The position numbers and the translations under genes were made by a program. From Streptomyces cyaneochromogenes (lineage in GTDB: Bacteria > Actinomycetota > Actinomycetes > Streptomycetales > Streptomycetaceae), in NCBI RefSeq assembly GCF_003963535.1, contig NZ_CP034539.1, positions 6,138,001-6,202,000 of the forward strand: a stretch of DNA of 64,000 nucleotides, in the 5' to 3' direction. The notes beneath the pieces were generated by a model. The model did no database searches, was not told where the DNA came from, and worked only from the letters and a program-made list of their open reading frames with translations. Shown here piece after piece: positions 17,178-26,086 of this stretch (its first letter is position 1; the number at the start of each line of letters is the position of its first letter).

Positions 17178-18944
17178 ATGACCAACGACGGGGGCGCCAC
17201 CGGCCACAAGGAGCGGGTGATCGGCGGGCGTTACCGCCTGGTCGAGCGCATCGGCTCCGGCGGCATGGGTACCGTCTGGCGGGCGCTCGACGAGCTGGTG
17301 GAGCGCGAAGTCGCCATCAAGCAGCCGAGGTTGCCCGGCGATCCGGAGGACGCGGCCCATCAACGGGCCGCCCACCGGCTCTACCGTGAGGCCCGCGCCG
17401 CCGCCCGCGTCGACCACCCCGCCGCCGTCGCCATCCATGACGTCGTCGTCGAGGACGGACTGCCCTGGATCGTCATGGAGCTGGTCCGCGGCGAGTCCCT
17501 GCACGAGGTCCTCCAGCGCGGCCCGCTCCCGCCCGCCGAGACCGCCCGCATCGGCCTCGCCGTTCTCGGCGCCCTGCGCGCCGCGCACGACGTCGGCATC
17601 GTGCACCGCGACGTCAAGCCCGCCAACGTCCTGCTCGGCGCTCCCCCACTTTCGAATTCGCTCAAGCGGGGGCACCCCCATCGCCGCGTCGTCCTCACCG
17701 ACTTCGGCATCGCGCACATCCAGGGCGAGGAATCCCTCACCGTCAGCGGCGAGTTCATCGGCTCCCTGGAGTTCATCGCCCCCGAGCGCATGTCCGGCCG
17801 GGGCGCCGGGCCCGCCTCCGACCTGTGGTCGCTGGGCGTGCTGCTGTACGCCGCCGTGGAGGGCTGGTCGCCCTTCCGCCGTACGACCCTGGAGTCCACG
17901 CTCGCCGCGATCCTCGCCGCCGATCCGCCCGAGCCGAAACAGGCGGGGCCGCTGGGGTCGCTGATCGTGCGGCTGCTGGAGAAGGGCCCCGACGGGCGGC
18001 CCGACGCGGAGGAGGTCGGCGCGGTTCTGGAGGCCGTGGCGGAGGGGTGGCCGGTGCCGGAGCCCTCCCCGGGTTCGGCGGGGGCGGGGCCGCAGGACGC
18101 CTCGGGGCTGCGGGAGTTCGCGGAGGACTCGGGGACGGTACGGCTGCGAGGTGCGGCGGCGGGCGGACCGGCGGGTGACTCGGCAGGTGAACCGGGCCGT
18201 GCACCGACCACCGGGTCGACGTCCGGATCGTCATCGGACCCCACGTCCCCGAACCCCACCGCCACCCCCGCCCCGACCCCCACCCCGAAACGCCGAGGCA
18301 GCCTCCTCCTCCGCCCGATCCCCGTAGCGGCCCTCGGCGTCCTCCTCGTCGCCGGCACCTGGTTCACCGCCTCCGCCCTCCTCGTAGACAAGGGCGACGG
18401 CGTCAAGGAGATGAACCCCACCTACACCTCGGCCCCCCTGACCCCGGCCAAGACCCCCACCCCCACTCCCACCCGCACCCCCACTCCCGCCGACGGCACC
18501 TGGGTCGTGCACGAGGAGAAGGACATGGACGCCGTCCTCTTTCTCCCCGCCGAGTACAAGGAGATGGCGCGGGAGGGCAGCGGCACCGACCAGCCCCGGC
18601 TCGTCGTCTACGACATCGGCCTCGTCCAGGTCCGCCTCACCAAGTGGGACAAGTCGCCCGGCCCGTTGCTGGACCAGGCCGCGGAGGCGCAGAAGACCTG
18701 GGACAGCTACAACCATGACGCGAGCAGCCAGTCCACTCGCACGAGCTTCAAGGGCGACGACGCCGTCCTCGTCGACACCACCTACGACATGGAGGAGTCC
18801 CCGAGCCGCGTCATGCAGCTGTTGATCGTCACCGCGGACGACCGCATGTACGAGCTGCGCGTCGACATGCCCAAGGGCACCCCCTCGGAGAAGAAGGGCA
18901 CCGCGGTCTTCAAGGGCGCCCGTGACCGACTCGAGATCGAGTGA
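17178..18944 (+). CDS. Membrane Ser/Thr protein kinase 6 with repeat-derived insert in the catalytic core
   Basis: A 588-residue kinase with GSGGMGTVW, AIKQPR, HRDVKPANVLLG, DFGIAHIQG and GSLEFIAPERM. Between the catalytic loop (NVLLG) and the strand before DFG (RRVVLTDFG) it carries about 13 extra residues, APPLSNSLKRGHPH, where kinase 5 has only RHD. The insert is encoded by a palindromic intergenic-type repeat (17640-17682). The change sits in the beta-hairpin between beta-7 and beta-8, so activity may survive. A linker, membrane helix (PVAALGVLLVAGTWFTASALL) and extracellular domain (DAVLFLPAEYKEM) follow. ATG start, in frame with the first domain residues. Confidence 0.9.
   Translation: MTNDGGATGHKERVIGGRYRLVERIGSGGMGTVWRALDELVEREVAIKQPRLPGDPEDAAHQRAAHRLYREARAAARVDHPAAVAIHDVVVEDGLPWIVMELVRGESLHEVLQRGPLPPAETARIGLAVLGALRAAHDVGIVHRDVKPANVLLGAPPLSNSLKRGHPHRRVVLTDFGIAHIQGEESLTVSGEFIGSLEFIAPERMSGRGAGPASDLWSLGVLLYAAVEGWSPFRRTTLESTLAAILAADPPEPKQAGPLGSLIVRLLEKGPDGRPDAEEVGAVLEAVAEGWPVPEPSPGSAGAGPQDASGLREFAEDSGTVRLRGAAAGGPAGDSAGEPGRAPTTGSTSGSSSDPTSPNPTATPAPTPTPKRRGSLLLRPIPVAALGVLLVAGTWFTASALLVDKGDGVKEMNPTYTSAPLTPAKTPTPTPTRTPTPADGTWVVHEEKDMDAVLFLPAEYKEMAREGSGTDQPRLVVYDIGLVQVRLTKWDKSPGPLLDQAAEAQKTWDSYNHDASSQSTRTSFKGDDAVLVDTTYDMEESPSRVMQLLIVTADDRMYELRVDMPKGTPSEKKGTAVFKGARDRLEIE
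17640..17682. repeat. Palindromic Streptomyces-type repeat inserted in frame in kinase 6
   Basis: CCCCCACTT and AAGCGGGGG arms surround TCGAATTCGCTC, followed by CACCCCCAT. From memory, closely similar CCCCCAC...GAGCGGGGGCACCCCCAT elements are common between Streptomyces genes; here one lies inside a coding sequence without breaking the frame. Confidence 0.7.
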
Positions 18945-18986
18945 CTCGGCACCGCTGCGGCAACGCCCTGATCAGCTTGTTTGTTG

Positions 18987-19000
18987 CCAGTGGACACTGG
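18987..19000. promoter_or_regulatory. Inverted repeat upstream of the aldehyde dehydrogenase
   Basis: CCAGTG-GA-CACTGG, perfect 6-bp arms, 76 bases before the start at 19076; a possible operator. No regulator gene is adjacent. Confidence 0.35.
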
Positions 19001-19075
19001 CGGGATGTGTGCACTCGGTGAATCCGCGTTACCGACGGGTACACAAAGGCTCCGCTGCGACATACCCTGCGCCTC

Positions 19076-20689
19076 ATGACGGACGCGCAGGCCCCGGCCA
19101 AGACCGGCACGAACCCCCTCGCCCCCGCCCCGGAGGGCGCCCGCACCGCCGCCGACGTGGTCACCCCCGAGCTGGTCGCCCAGCTCACCAAGGGCGTGGT
19201 CGGCTCCGGTCGTACCGCCAACCACACGCCGTTCACCGGCGAGAAGCTGGCCGACCTGCCCGAGTCCACGCCCGAGGACGTGCAGAAGGCCTATGAGGCG
19301 GCCCGCGCGGCCCAGGCCGTCTGGGCCCAAGTCCCCGTGCGGCAGCGTGCCGCCGTCCTGCTCCGCTTCCACGACCTGGTGCTCGAACGCCAGGCCGAGG
19401 TCCTCGACCTCATCCAGCTGGAGACCGGCAAGGCCCGTCTGCACGCCCACGAGGAGGTGCAGGCCGTGGCCGTCGCGGCCCGCCACTACGGCCGTAAGGC
19501 CCCCGCCTACCTCAGGCCGAAGCGGCACGCGGGCGCCATGCCCACGCTCACGAAGGTCACCGAACTGCGCCACCCGCGCGGCGTCATCGGTCAGATAGCC
19601 CCCTGGAACTACCCCCTGGAGCTGTCCGTCGGCGACGCGCTCCCGGCGTTCGTCGCGGGCAACGCGGTCGTCATGAAGCCGGACACCGAGACCTGCCTCA
19701 CCGCCCTGTGGGCCCGTGACCTGCTCGTCGAGGCGGGGCTCCCGGCCGACGTCTTCCAGGTCGTCCTCGGCGAGGGCCCGGTCGTCGGCCCCGAGGTCGT
19801 CAAGCACGCCGACTACGTCTCCTTCACCGGCTCCACCCGCACCGGCCGCGAGGTCGCCCAGGGCGCCGCCGCCCGTCTGGTCGGCGTCTCCCTCGAACTC
19901 GGCGGCAAGAACGCCATGCTGGTGCTGGAGGACGCCGACATCGAGAAGGCGGCCGCGGGCGCGGTCCGCGCCTGCTTCTCCTCCGCCGGCCAACTGTGCA
20001 TCTCCATCGAGCGGTTGTACGTCCACGAGTCCGTCGCCGACGCCTTCGTCGAGCGCTTCGCCGCCCGCACCAAGGCGATGCGGCTGGGCAAGTCCCTCGC
20101 GTACGGCGCGGACATGGGCTCCCTGGTCGGCGAGCGCCAGCTGGAGACGGTCACCCGGCATGTGGAGGAGGCCGTCGCCAAGGGCGCGAAGGTCGTCGCC
20201 GGCGGCTCGGCCCGCCCCGACATCGGCCCGTACTTCTTCGAGCCGACCATCCTCGACGGCGTCGAGGCGCCGATGGCCGTCTGCGCCGAGGAGACCTTCG
20301 GCCCGGTCGTCTCCATCTACCGCTTCACGTCCGAGGACGAGGCGATCGAGCAGGCCAACTCCACGGCGTACGGCCTGAACTCCTCGGTCTGGACGAAGGA
20401 CGGCAGCCGCGGCCGCGCGGTCGCCGCCCGCCTGCGCACCGGCACGGTCAACGTCAACGAGGGCTACGCCCCCGCGTACGGCAGCGTCCAGTCGCCCATG
20501 GGCGGCATGAAGGACTCCGGCCTCGGCCGCCGCCACGGCTCCGAGGGCATCCTCAAGTACACGGAGGCCCAGACCGTCGCCCAGCAGCGGCTGCTGCCGA
20601 TGGCGCCGTCGCTGGGCATGGACGACGAGAAGTACGCGCAGTTCATGAGCCGGAGCCTGCGGCTGATGAAGGCGTTCCGTTTCCGCTAG
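19076..20689 (+). CDS. gabD2: Succinate-semialdehyde dehydrogenase (NADP, GabD2-like)
   Basis: A 537-residue aldehyde dehydrogenase of the GabD2 group, which converts succinic semialdehyde to succinate and feeds GABA breakdown into the TCA cycle. Key features: IAPWNYPLELSVGDALPAF, the general base Glu in SLELGGKNAM (about residue 278), catalytic Cys in FSSAGQLCISIERLY (about residue 309), and the C-terminal NVNEGYAPAYGSVQSPMGG oligomerisation region. Length is slightly above typical ALDH because of an N-terminal extension. ATG start with no clear ribosome site; a CATACC element a few bases upstream is compatible with a leaderless transcript. The next gene, a GMC oxidase, starts 60 bases downstream. 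Confidence 0.88.
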   Translation: MTDAQAPAKTGTNPLAPAPEGARTAADVVTPELVAQLTKGVVGSGRTANHTPFTGEKLADLPESTPEDVQKAYEAARAAQAVWAQVPVRQRAAVLLRFHDLVLERQAEVLDLIQLETGKARLHAHEEVQAVAVAARHYGRKAPAYLRPKRHAGAMPTLTKVTELRHPRGVIGQIAPWNYPLELSVGDALPAFVAGNAVVMKPDTETCLTALWARDLLVEAGLPADVFQVVLGEGPVVGPEVVKHADYVSFTGSTRTGREVAQGAAARLVGVSLELGGKNAMLVLEDADIEKAAAGAVRACFSSAGQLCISIERLYVHESVADAFVERFAARTKAMRLGKSLAYGADMGSLVGERQLETVTRHVEEAVAKGAKVVAGGSARPDIGPYFFEPTILDGVEAPMAVCAEETFGPVVSIYRFTSEDEAIEQANSTAYGLNSSVWTKDGSRGRAVAARLRTGTVNVNEGYAPAYGSVQSPMGGMKDSGLGRRHGSEGILKYTEAQTVAQQRLLPMAPSLGMDDEKYAQFMSRSLRLMKAFRFR

Positions 20690-20749
20690 AGCGCACCGCC
20701 TCGGTCAGAGGCCGCACCGCCGCTGTACCGCTTTCAATGAGGAGAGCAC

Positions 20750-22573
20750 GTGTCACAGGAGAACTCTGCCCAGAAACAGGACGACGGTTCCGGATACGAC
20801 TATGACGTCATCGTCGTCGGGTCGGGGTTCGGCGGATCCGTCACGGCGCTGCGCCTGACCGAGAAGGGTTACCGCGTCGGCGTACTGGAGGCGGGCCGCC
20901 GCTGGACCCGCGACAGCCTCCCGAGGAACTCCTGGGACCTGAAGAACTACCTCTGGGCCCCCAAGCTCGGCATGTACGGCATCCAGCGCATCCACCTGCT
21001 CGGCAACGTCATGGTGCTGGCGGGCGCGGGTGTCGGCGGCGGCTCCCTCAACTACGCCAACACCCTCTACGTACCGCCGAAGGCCTTCTTCGACGACCCC
21101 CAGTGGCGTGACATCACCGACTGGCAGGACGAGCTGAAGCCGTACTACGACCAGGCCCAGCGCATGCTCGGCGTACGGCTCAACCCGACGATGACCCCCT
21201 CCGACGTCCACCTGAAGGCGGCCGCCCAACGGATGGGCGTCGGCGACACCTTCCACATGGCGCCGGTCGGCGTCTTCTACGGCGACGGCAAGGACGCCGA
21301 GGGGGAGTCCCGGGCCAAGCCGGGCCAGGAGGTCGCCGACCCGTACTTCGGCGGGGCGGGCCCGGCGCGCAAGGCGTGCACGGAGTGCGGTGAGTGCATG
21401 ACGGGCTGCCGGCACGGGGCGAAGAACACCCTGAACGAGAACTACCTCTACCTGGCCGAGAAGGCGGGTGCGGTCGTCCACCCCATGACGACGGTCGTGT
21501 CGATCACGGACGACTCGCAGGGCGGCTACGCGGTCGCGACACTGCCGACCGACCGCAAGGGGAGGGCGGCCCGGGCCAAGGGCGAGGGACGGCTGTTCAA
21601 GGCCCGACGGGTCGTGGTGGCGGCGGGTACGTACGGCACCCAGACCCTCCTGCACCGCATGAAGGCCGGCGGCCAACTGCCGTACCTCTCCCCGAAGCTG
21701 GGCGAGCTGACCCGCACCAACTCGGAGGCCCTGGTCGGCGCGCAGACCGTCAACCGGCGCTACCGCAAGGCGACGGGCGAGGCGAAGGTCGACTTCACCC
21801 GCGGAGTGGCCATCACGTCCTCGATCCACCCGGACGAGAACACCCACATCGAACCGGTGCGCTACGGCAAGGGCTCCAACTCGATGGGCGGCCTGTCGAT
21901 CCTGCAGGTCCCGTACGCGGAGGGCTCGTCGCGGGTGGCGGCCTGGCTGGCGAACGCGGCCAAGCACCCTCTGCTGGTCCTGCGCTCCCTGTCCAACCGC
22001 CGCTGGTCGGAGCGGACCATCATCGGCCTGGTGATGCAGTCGCTGGACAACTCGCTGACGACGTACCTGAAGCCGGACGGCGTCGGCAAGGGCCTGCTGA
22101 CCGCCCGCCAGGGCCACGGCGCTCCCAACCCCAAGCAGATCAAGGCCGCTTCGGAGGCCGCGTCGGCCATCGCGGCCGACATCAACGGCTTTGCCGGCTC
22201 CAACATCGGCGAGCTGATGGGCACCCCGCTCACCGCCCACTTCCTCGGCGGCTGCCCGATCGGCGACTCGCCCGAGACCGGCGTGATCGACCCGTACCAC
22301 CGCCTCTACGGCCACCCCGGCATCTCGGTCGTCGACGGGGCGGCGGTCTCGGCCAACCTGGGCGTGAACCCGTCCCTGACGATCACCGCACAGGCCGAGC
22401 GGGCGATGTCGTACTGGCCCAACAAGGGCGAGGCCGACCCGCGTCCGGCGCAGGGCGCGGCGTACGAACGCCTGAAGGCGGTCGAGCCGCAGTCCCCGGC
22501 GGTCCCGGCGGAGGCGTTCGGCGCGCTCCGGCTGCCGTTCCTGGGGATGCCGGCGGTGCCGCCGAAGAAGTAG
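20750..22573 (+). CDS. GMC-family FAD oxidoreductase (cholesterol oxidase-like)
   Basis: A 607-residue GMC oxidoreductase related to cholesterol/sterol oxidases and glucose-methanol-choline enzymes. N-terminal FAD motif GSGFGGSVTALRLTEKGYRV, then GAGVGGGSLNYANTL, and C-terminal HFLGGCPIGDSPETGVIDP plus NPSLTITAQAERAM, where the active-site His/Asn region lies. Unusually for the family it carries CTECGECMTGCRHGAKNTL, a CxxCxxCxxxC arrangement like an iron-sulfur site. No signal peptide is visible, so it is probably cytosolic. GTG start after GAGGAGA. It likely forms an operon with the aldehyde dehydrogenase; substrate not determinable. Confidence 0.85.
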   Translation: MSQENSAQKQDDGSGYDYDVIVVGSGFGGSVTALRLTEKGYRVGVLEAGRRWTRDSLPRNSWDLKNYLWAPKLGMYGIQRIHLLGNVMVLAGAGVGGGSLNYANTLYVPPKAFFDDPQWRDITDWQDELKPYYDQAQRMLGVRLNPTMTPSDVHLKAAAQRMGVGDTFHMAPVGVFYGDGKDAEGESRAKPGQEVADPYFGGAGPARKACTECGECMTGCRHGAKNTLNENYLYLAEKAGAVVHPMTTVVSITDDSQGGYAVATLPTDRKGRAARAKGEGRLFKARRVVVAAGTYGTQTLLHRMKAGGQLPYLSPKLGELTRTNSEALVGAQTVNRRYRKATGEAKVDFTRGVAITSSIHPDENTHIEPVRYGKGSNSMGGLSILQVPYAEGSSRVAAWLANAAKHPLLVLRSLSNRRWSERTIIGLVMQSLDNSLTTYLKPDGVGKGLLTARQGHGAPNPKQIKAASEAASAIAADINGFAGSNIGELMGTPLTAHFLGGCPIGDSPETGVIDPYHRLYGHPGISVVDGAAVSANLGVNPSLTITAQAERAMSYWPNKGEADPRPAQGAAYERLKAVEPQSPAVPAEAFGALRLPFLGMPAVPPKK

Positions 22574-22613
22574 CGGCCGGCGACGGACAGACACGACAAA
22601 CACAGCAGACACA

Positions 22614-22655
22614 AGAGAAGGACCTGTGCCCCCCTCCGAGCGCAGGTCCTTCTCT
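22614..22655. terminator. Bidirectional terminator
   Basis: AGAGAAGGACCTG (22614-22626) pairs with CAGGTCCTTCTCT (22643-22655), 13-bp perfect stem between convergent genes. Confidence 0.85.
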
Positions 22656-22698
22656 GTCTTGCGTAGAGCTACAGGTGAGGCTCAGGCCTCGGTGAGGC

Positions 22699-23760
22699 TC
22701 AGGCCTCCGCACCGACCTTGCGGCGCTTCATGGCGAACACGACGCCCGCACCGGCGAGGATCGCGACGCCACCGACGGTCGCGATGACCGGCAGCTGCGA
22801 GCTGGAGCCGGTCTCGGCCAGGTTGCCGGTGATCTCCTGGACCTCGCCCTGCGGCTTCTTGCCGTCGATGCCCGAGGGCTTCTCGCCGGTCGGGTCGGCG
22901 GGGTCGACGTCGCCCGGGTTGCTGCCCGCGGCGAGCACGGTGAACTCGTAGAACTCACCGTTGCCGTAGCAGGCGGCGTCCTCACCGGCGTAGATCGCCT
23001 GGCTCAGCGCGAAGGACGCGCCGGCCGGAGCGGAGGACTTCACGCGGACACGGAGGTCCAGCGAGGAGGAGGAGTTCGCCTCCAGCTTGTCGAGGGAGGC
23101 GACGAAGCTACCGGTGAAGACGACCTTGCCGTCCTCGTCCTTGTAGAAGTCCTGGTAGCTGCTGGTCCACTTGCCGTCCTCCTTGACCTGGATCTCGGCC
23201 AGGTCGAGGTACAGCGAGGACTCGTCGTTGACCTCGTCCGCGTACTCGGTGAGCGCCTCGATCCAGACGTTCTCCAGGTCCTTGTCGGAGTTGTTCGTGG
23301 CGACGAACTCGAAGTTGTGCCAGCCCGAACCCGCGACGATCTTGCTCGGCAGACCGGAGATCTCGGCCGAGAGGTTGTCGTCGAGGTCGAAGGTCTCGCA
23401 GTCCTCGTACGGGTTCCACGGCTCCTCGATGTCCTCGGAGGGGGTGCTCTCCTCGGGGGCCGGCGTGGACTCCTCGGCTGCCGGGGTGCTCTCCTCGGCG
23501 GCGGGCGTGCTCTCCTCGGCCGCGGGAGTGGACTCCTCGGCGGCCGGCGTGCTCTCTTCAGCGGCCGGGGTCGACACCTCGGCGGCGGGCGTGCTCTCCT
23601 CGGCCGCGGGAGTGCTCTCCTCGGCGGCCGGCGTGCTCTCCGACGCCGTCGGCGTCGACGACGTCTCGTCCGTGGCGAACGCGACCGGCGCGGACAGCAG
23701 CGCGATCGGCGCTATGACAGCTGTCGTGGCCGCGGCGGCCAGTGCACGGCGAAGCTTCAT
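22699..23760 (-). CDS. LAETG-anchored cell-surface protein with Glu-Ser-Thr-Pro-Ala repeats
   Basis: A 353-residue surface protein. Signal peptide at 1-29 (KLRRALAAAATTAVIAPIAL, cut near VAFA). Residues about 40-110 are roughly ten heptapeptides ESTPAAE, an acidic, probably extended stalk. A folded middle domain of about 170 residues follows, of unknown type. The C terminus has LAETG, then a hydrophobic helix (LPVIATVGGVAILAGAGVVF) and basic tail KRRK, the sorting signal for class E sortases, which prefer LAxTG in Streptomyces. Hence it should be covalently attached to peptidoglycan. ATG start after GAGGT. Function unknown; possibly adhesion or aerial surface. Confidence 0.85.
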   Translation of the reverse strand: MKLRRALAAAATTAVIAPIALLSAPVAFATDETSSTPTASESTPAAEESTPAAEESTPAAEVSTPAAEESTPAAEESTPAAEESTPAAEESTPAAEESTPAPEESTPSEDIEEPWNPYEDCETFDLDDNLSAEISGLPSKIVAGSGWHNFEFVATNNSDKDLENVWIEALTEYADEVNDESSLYLDLAEIQVKEDGKWTSSYQDFYKDEDGKVVFTGSFVASLDKLEANSSSSLDLRVRVKSSAPAGASFALSQAIYAGEDAACYGNGEFYEFTVLAAGSNPGDVDPADPTGEKPSGIDGKKPQGEVQEITGNLAETGSSSQLPVIATVGGVAILAGAGVVFAMKRRKVGAEA

Positions 23761-24017
23761 GAAGACCTCGAAAGTCCGGAGTGCTGCGACGTCGCAACAC
23801 GCGAATGGGAGGGAGGCCTCCGCGTGTGGGGCGCGGCTGTGGCCCTTGGTTCGCAGCGTTTGATCCGTGACAGCTGTGAAAGGTTGTGCCTTCACTAACG
23901 GATTTCTTATGTGGCCTACCTCACACCTGCGTCGCATCCGGAGAGGTACTTCCGCGGGTCCGGAGCTGACGTACGCTCAGCCGGCCGACAGCCCGCTGAG
24001 AGGAAGCGCACACCGCT

Positions 24018-25160
24018 GTGACCGACAAGCCGTCCGAGGGCTCGTCCATATCGGACGAGGAATGGGAGAAGTTCGTCCGGGACGCCGCGAGCGACCCGGC
24101 CTCCGCCGCCCCCAAGGAACCCTCCGCCCGCGCCCGCATGGTCACCGAACGCCTGCGCCGGCAGGACGCCCGCGGGGAACTGCCCGCCGGCTGGCGTACC
24201 GGCCCCGCCTGGCAGGAGATGAACGGCCGGTCCGCACGCCGCCGGAAGGTGTGGAGCGTGCTCGGCGTGCTGCTCGCCGTCGCGGTGGCCGTGATCGCCC
24301 TCAAGCCGTCCGCCGCGCTGTCCTGGCTGCCCGGCGGCGCGGGAGCCGACGCGGACACGCCCTCGGCGTCACCGCTGGAGGGGGAGACGACCCGGCCCAG
24401 CGGCGCGCCCGCCGACGTGGCAGGTCAGCCCACCCGCAAGCAGCCGTTCGCCGGCTCCCCGGCCGAGCGCTGGGCCACCGGCGCGGACGCCATCGAGCTG
24501 CCGAAGGCCAAGGCCGTCAGCGGGGTCTCCGCCGCGCGCATCGAGAACGCGCTGCGGCTCACGAAGGAGTTCCTCGTCGCCGCCAACCTCGACCGCGATG
24601 TGCTGTACGGCGCCGAGCCGAAGCAGGCGCTGGCGCTGCTCGACCCGCTGTCGAAGGAGTACGTCGACAAGCTGCGCGCGGCCTTGCGCCGACCCAGCGT
24701 CAAGAACGACCCCAAGTGGAACTTCACCCGCTTCGACCCGGACGAGATCGAGCTCGTCGGCACCGAGGTGAGGGTGCGCGGCCGCATGACGGTCGAACCC
24801 GGCGAGGGCAAGGGCGGAAGGGCGCTGATCCGGGCCGACTACACCTTCGTGTACCCGGTGGCGAAGGCCGCAGGCGGCGAGGAGGTCACGCGCACGATCG
24901 TCCGCCGCGCCGTACAGGTGGACGTCGTCGACCCCGCCAAGTACCAGGCGACCGAGGGTCGCGTCTGGCTGCTCGACCACAGCAGCGAAATCGGCAACGA
25001 CGCCTGCCGACAGGGTGACGGCTTCATCCATCCGAGGTTCCGGGCCGACCTGAACGCCGACCCCGAGCCGTCCGGTGACGTGGTGGACCCGTACGACCGC
25101 AGCAGAGGGCTGGACGACGCCGGGACGGACTCGGAGTGCGGCACGCTCTCGCGCACATGA
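24018..25160 (+). CDS. Membrane-anchored protein of unknown function
   Basis: A 380-residue protein: acidic cytosolic N terminus (MTDKPSEGSSISDEEWEKFV), a single membrane helix at about residues 76-98 (VWSVLGVLLAVAVAVIALKP), and an external domain of about 270 residues. The outer part begins with a Ser/Pro/Gly linker and contains SAARIENALRLTKEFLVAANLDRDVLYG, a helical stretch, and a C-terminal Cys pair (DACRQG and DSECGTL) that could form a disulfide. GTG start with AGAGGAAG upstream; divergent from the LAETG gene. Family not recognised. Confidence 0.75.
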   Translation: MTDKPSEGSSISDEEWEKFVRDAASDPASAAPKEPSARARMVTERLRRQDARGELPAGWRTGPAWQEMNGRSARRRKVWSVLGVLLAVAVAVIALKPSAALSWLPGGAGADADTPSASPLEGETTRPSGAPADVAGQPTRKQPFAGSPAERWATGADAIELPKAKAVSGVSAARIENALRLTKEFLVAANLDRDVLYGAEPKQALALLDPLSKEYVDKLRAALRRPSVKNDPKWNFTRFDPDEIELVGTEVRVRGRMTVEPGEGKGGRALIRADYTFVYPVAKAAGGEEVTRTIVRRAVQVDVVDPAKYQATEGRVWLLDHSSEIGNDACRQGDGFIHPRFRADLNADPEPSGDVVDPYDRSRGLDDAGTDSECGTLSRT

Positions 25161-25177
25161 GAGGACGGGCGGCATGA

Positions 25178-25212
25178 GAAGGGCCCCGCAGGCAGTGGCC
25201 GCGGGGCCCTTC
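25178..25212 (+). terminator. Intrinsic terminator
   Basis: GAAGGGCCCCGC/GCGGGGCCCTTC, 12-bp perfect stem with 11-base loop, 17 bases after the stop at 25160. Confidence 0.85.
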
Positions 25213-25693
25213 TTCCGTCAGCACCGACGTCAGGGCAGCGTCGGTGCCTGGGGAGCGGCGCCGGGGGGGGGGTGCGCCGCTGGTCCTGTTGCGCAGAGCG
25301 GTCTCGGCCTCTGGCAATGAAGTTGTCGGTGCCGGGACTTACGGCCCGGACCAGGCGGTTTCTACGCATCGTGCTGGACGCACGCGGCCACCGCAACCGC
25401 TCGACCCAGCCCTGTACGCCGTCCGTGTTCCGTACGGTCTTCCCGCACGTCCGCCGGTCGGCCCCGGGCGTCCCCGGAGCCGACCCTCTTGGGTGACCGG
25501 GCTGCTGTCCCCTGCCGTCCGGTCACATACCTGGAGCGAGGTCCCACGGTGTACGGAGTGATCCGTACGCCTCATCGCTCCAGTGAGCCACGCGTGGTTT
25601 CCTTCGGGCCCGCCCCTGGCTGGCACGGACACCGGTACCAACGAAGGGGTGCGGGAGGCGTCACGCGCCGTACGAGTGAGGCGGGCCCCGAAC
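25213..25693. other. 480-bp gap without a convincing gene
   Basis: Contains a run of ten G at 25263-25272, a GTGACCGG/CCGGTCAC hairpin (25493-25526) and, at 25323-25345, TTGTCGGTG-N8-TACGGC, one base short of the DNA-damage promoter consensus. A 41-codon ORF (GTG near 25370) follows it, without recognisable features. Confidence 0.4.
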
Positions 25694-25975
25694 TCAGATG
25701 CGACCGCGACACAGTTCGAGCAGCGTCATGGCGAGGGACGTGCCCGGCTTGCCCAGCGCCTCGCTGTAGTGGCTGAGGATCTCCATCTCGCGGGAGAGGT
25801 TCACCCGCCGGCCGCCGGAGGTGATCCGCGCCTCCTGGATCACGGCCGAGACGGCCATGCGTTCCTGGATCAGCCCGATGATCCGGTCGTCCAGGGCGTC
25901 GATGCGTTCACGGGCACCGGTGATCACGTCCGCTGCCTCGGTGGTGCGGGCGCCGGTCACGTCGATGGCGGTCAT
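25694..25975 (-). CDS. Chorismate mutase (AroQ type)
   Basis: A 93-residue single-domain AroQ chorismate mutase, which rearranges chorismate to prephenate, the entry to Phe and Tyr. The family helix pattern is visible: ARERIDALDDRIIGLIQERM (active-site Arg near residue 23 and Asp), AVIQEARI, and NLSREMEILSHYSEALG. Length is normal for monofunctional cytosolic forms; no signal peptide. ATG with GAGGAG 9 bases upstream. It stands alone, divergent from guaA, behind a leader with a short Phe/Tyr-rich peptide and a terminator, so it is probably controlled by attenuation. Confidence 0.9.
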   Translation of the reverse strand: MTAIDVTGARTTEAADVITGARERIDALDDRIIGLIQERMAVSAVIQEARITSGGRRVNLSREMEILSHYSEALGKPGTSLAMTLLELCRGRI

Positions 25976-26030
25976 TTCGGGGCTCCTCGTAGACGGGGGC
26001 GGTGCCCCGGAGCGACAGGACCCGGAAACG

Positions 26031-26067
26031 CCAGACGCCCCGGACCTTGTCGGCCCGGGGCGCCTGG
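26031..26067 (-). terminator. Leader terminator (attenuator) before chorismate mutase
   Basis: 13-bp stem read on the minus strand: CCAGGCGCCCCGG (26067-26055) with CCGGGGCGTCTGG (26043-26031), one G-U pair, 11-base loop, then CGTTTCC. It sits between the leader peptide and the gene's ribosome site, so it would stop transcription before the gene. Confidence 0.7.
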
Positions 26068-26086
26068 GAAGTCGCTTGTCAGTTGC

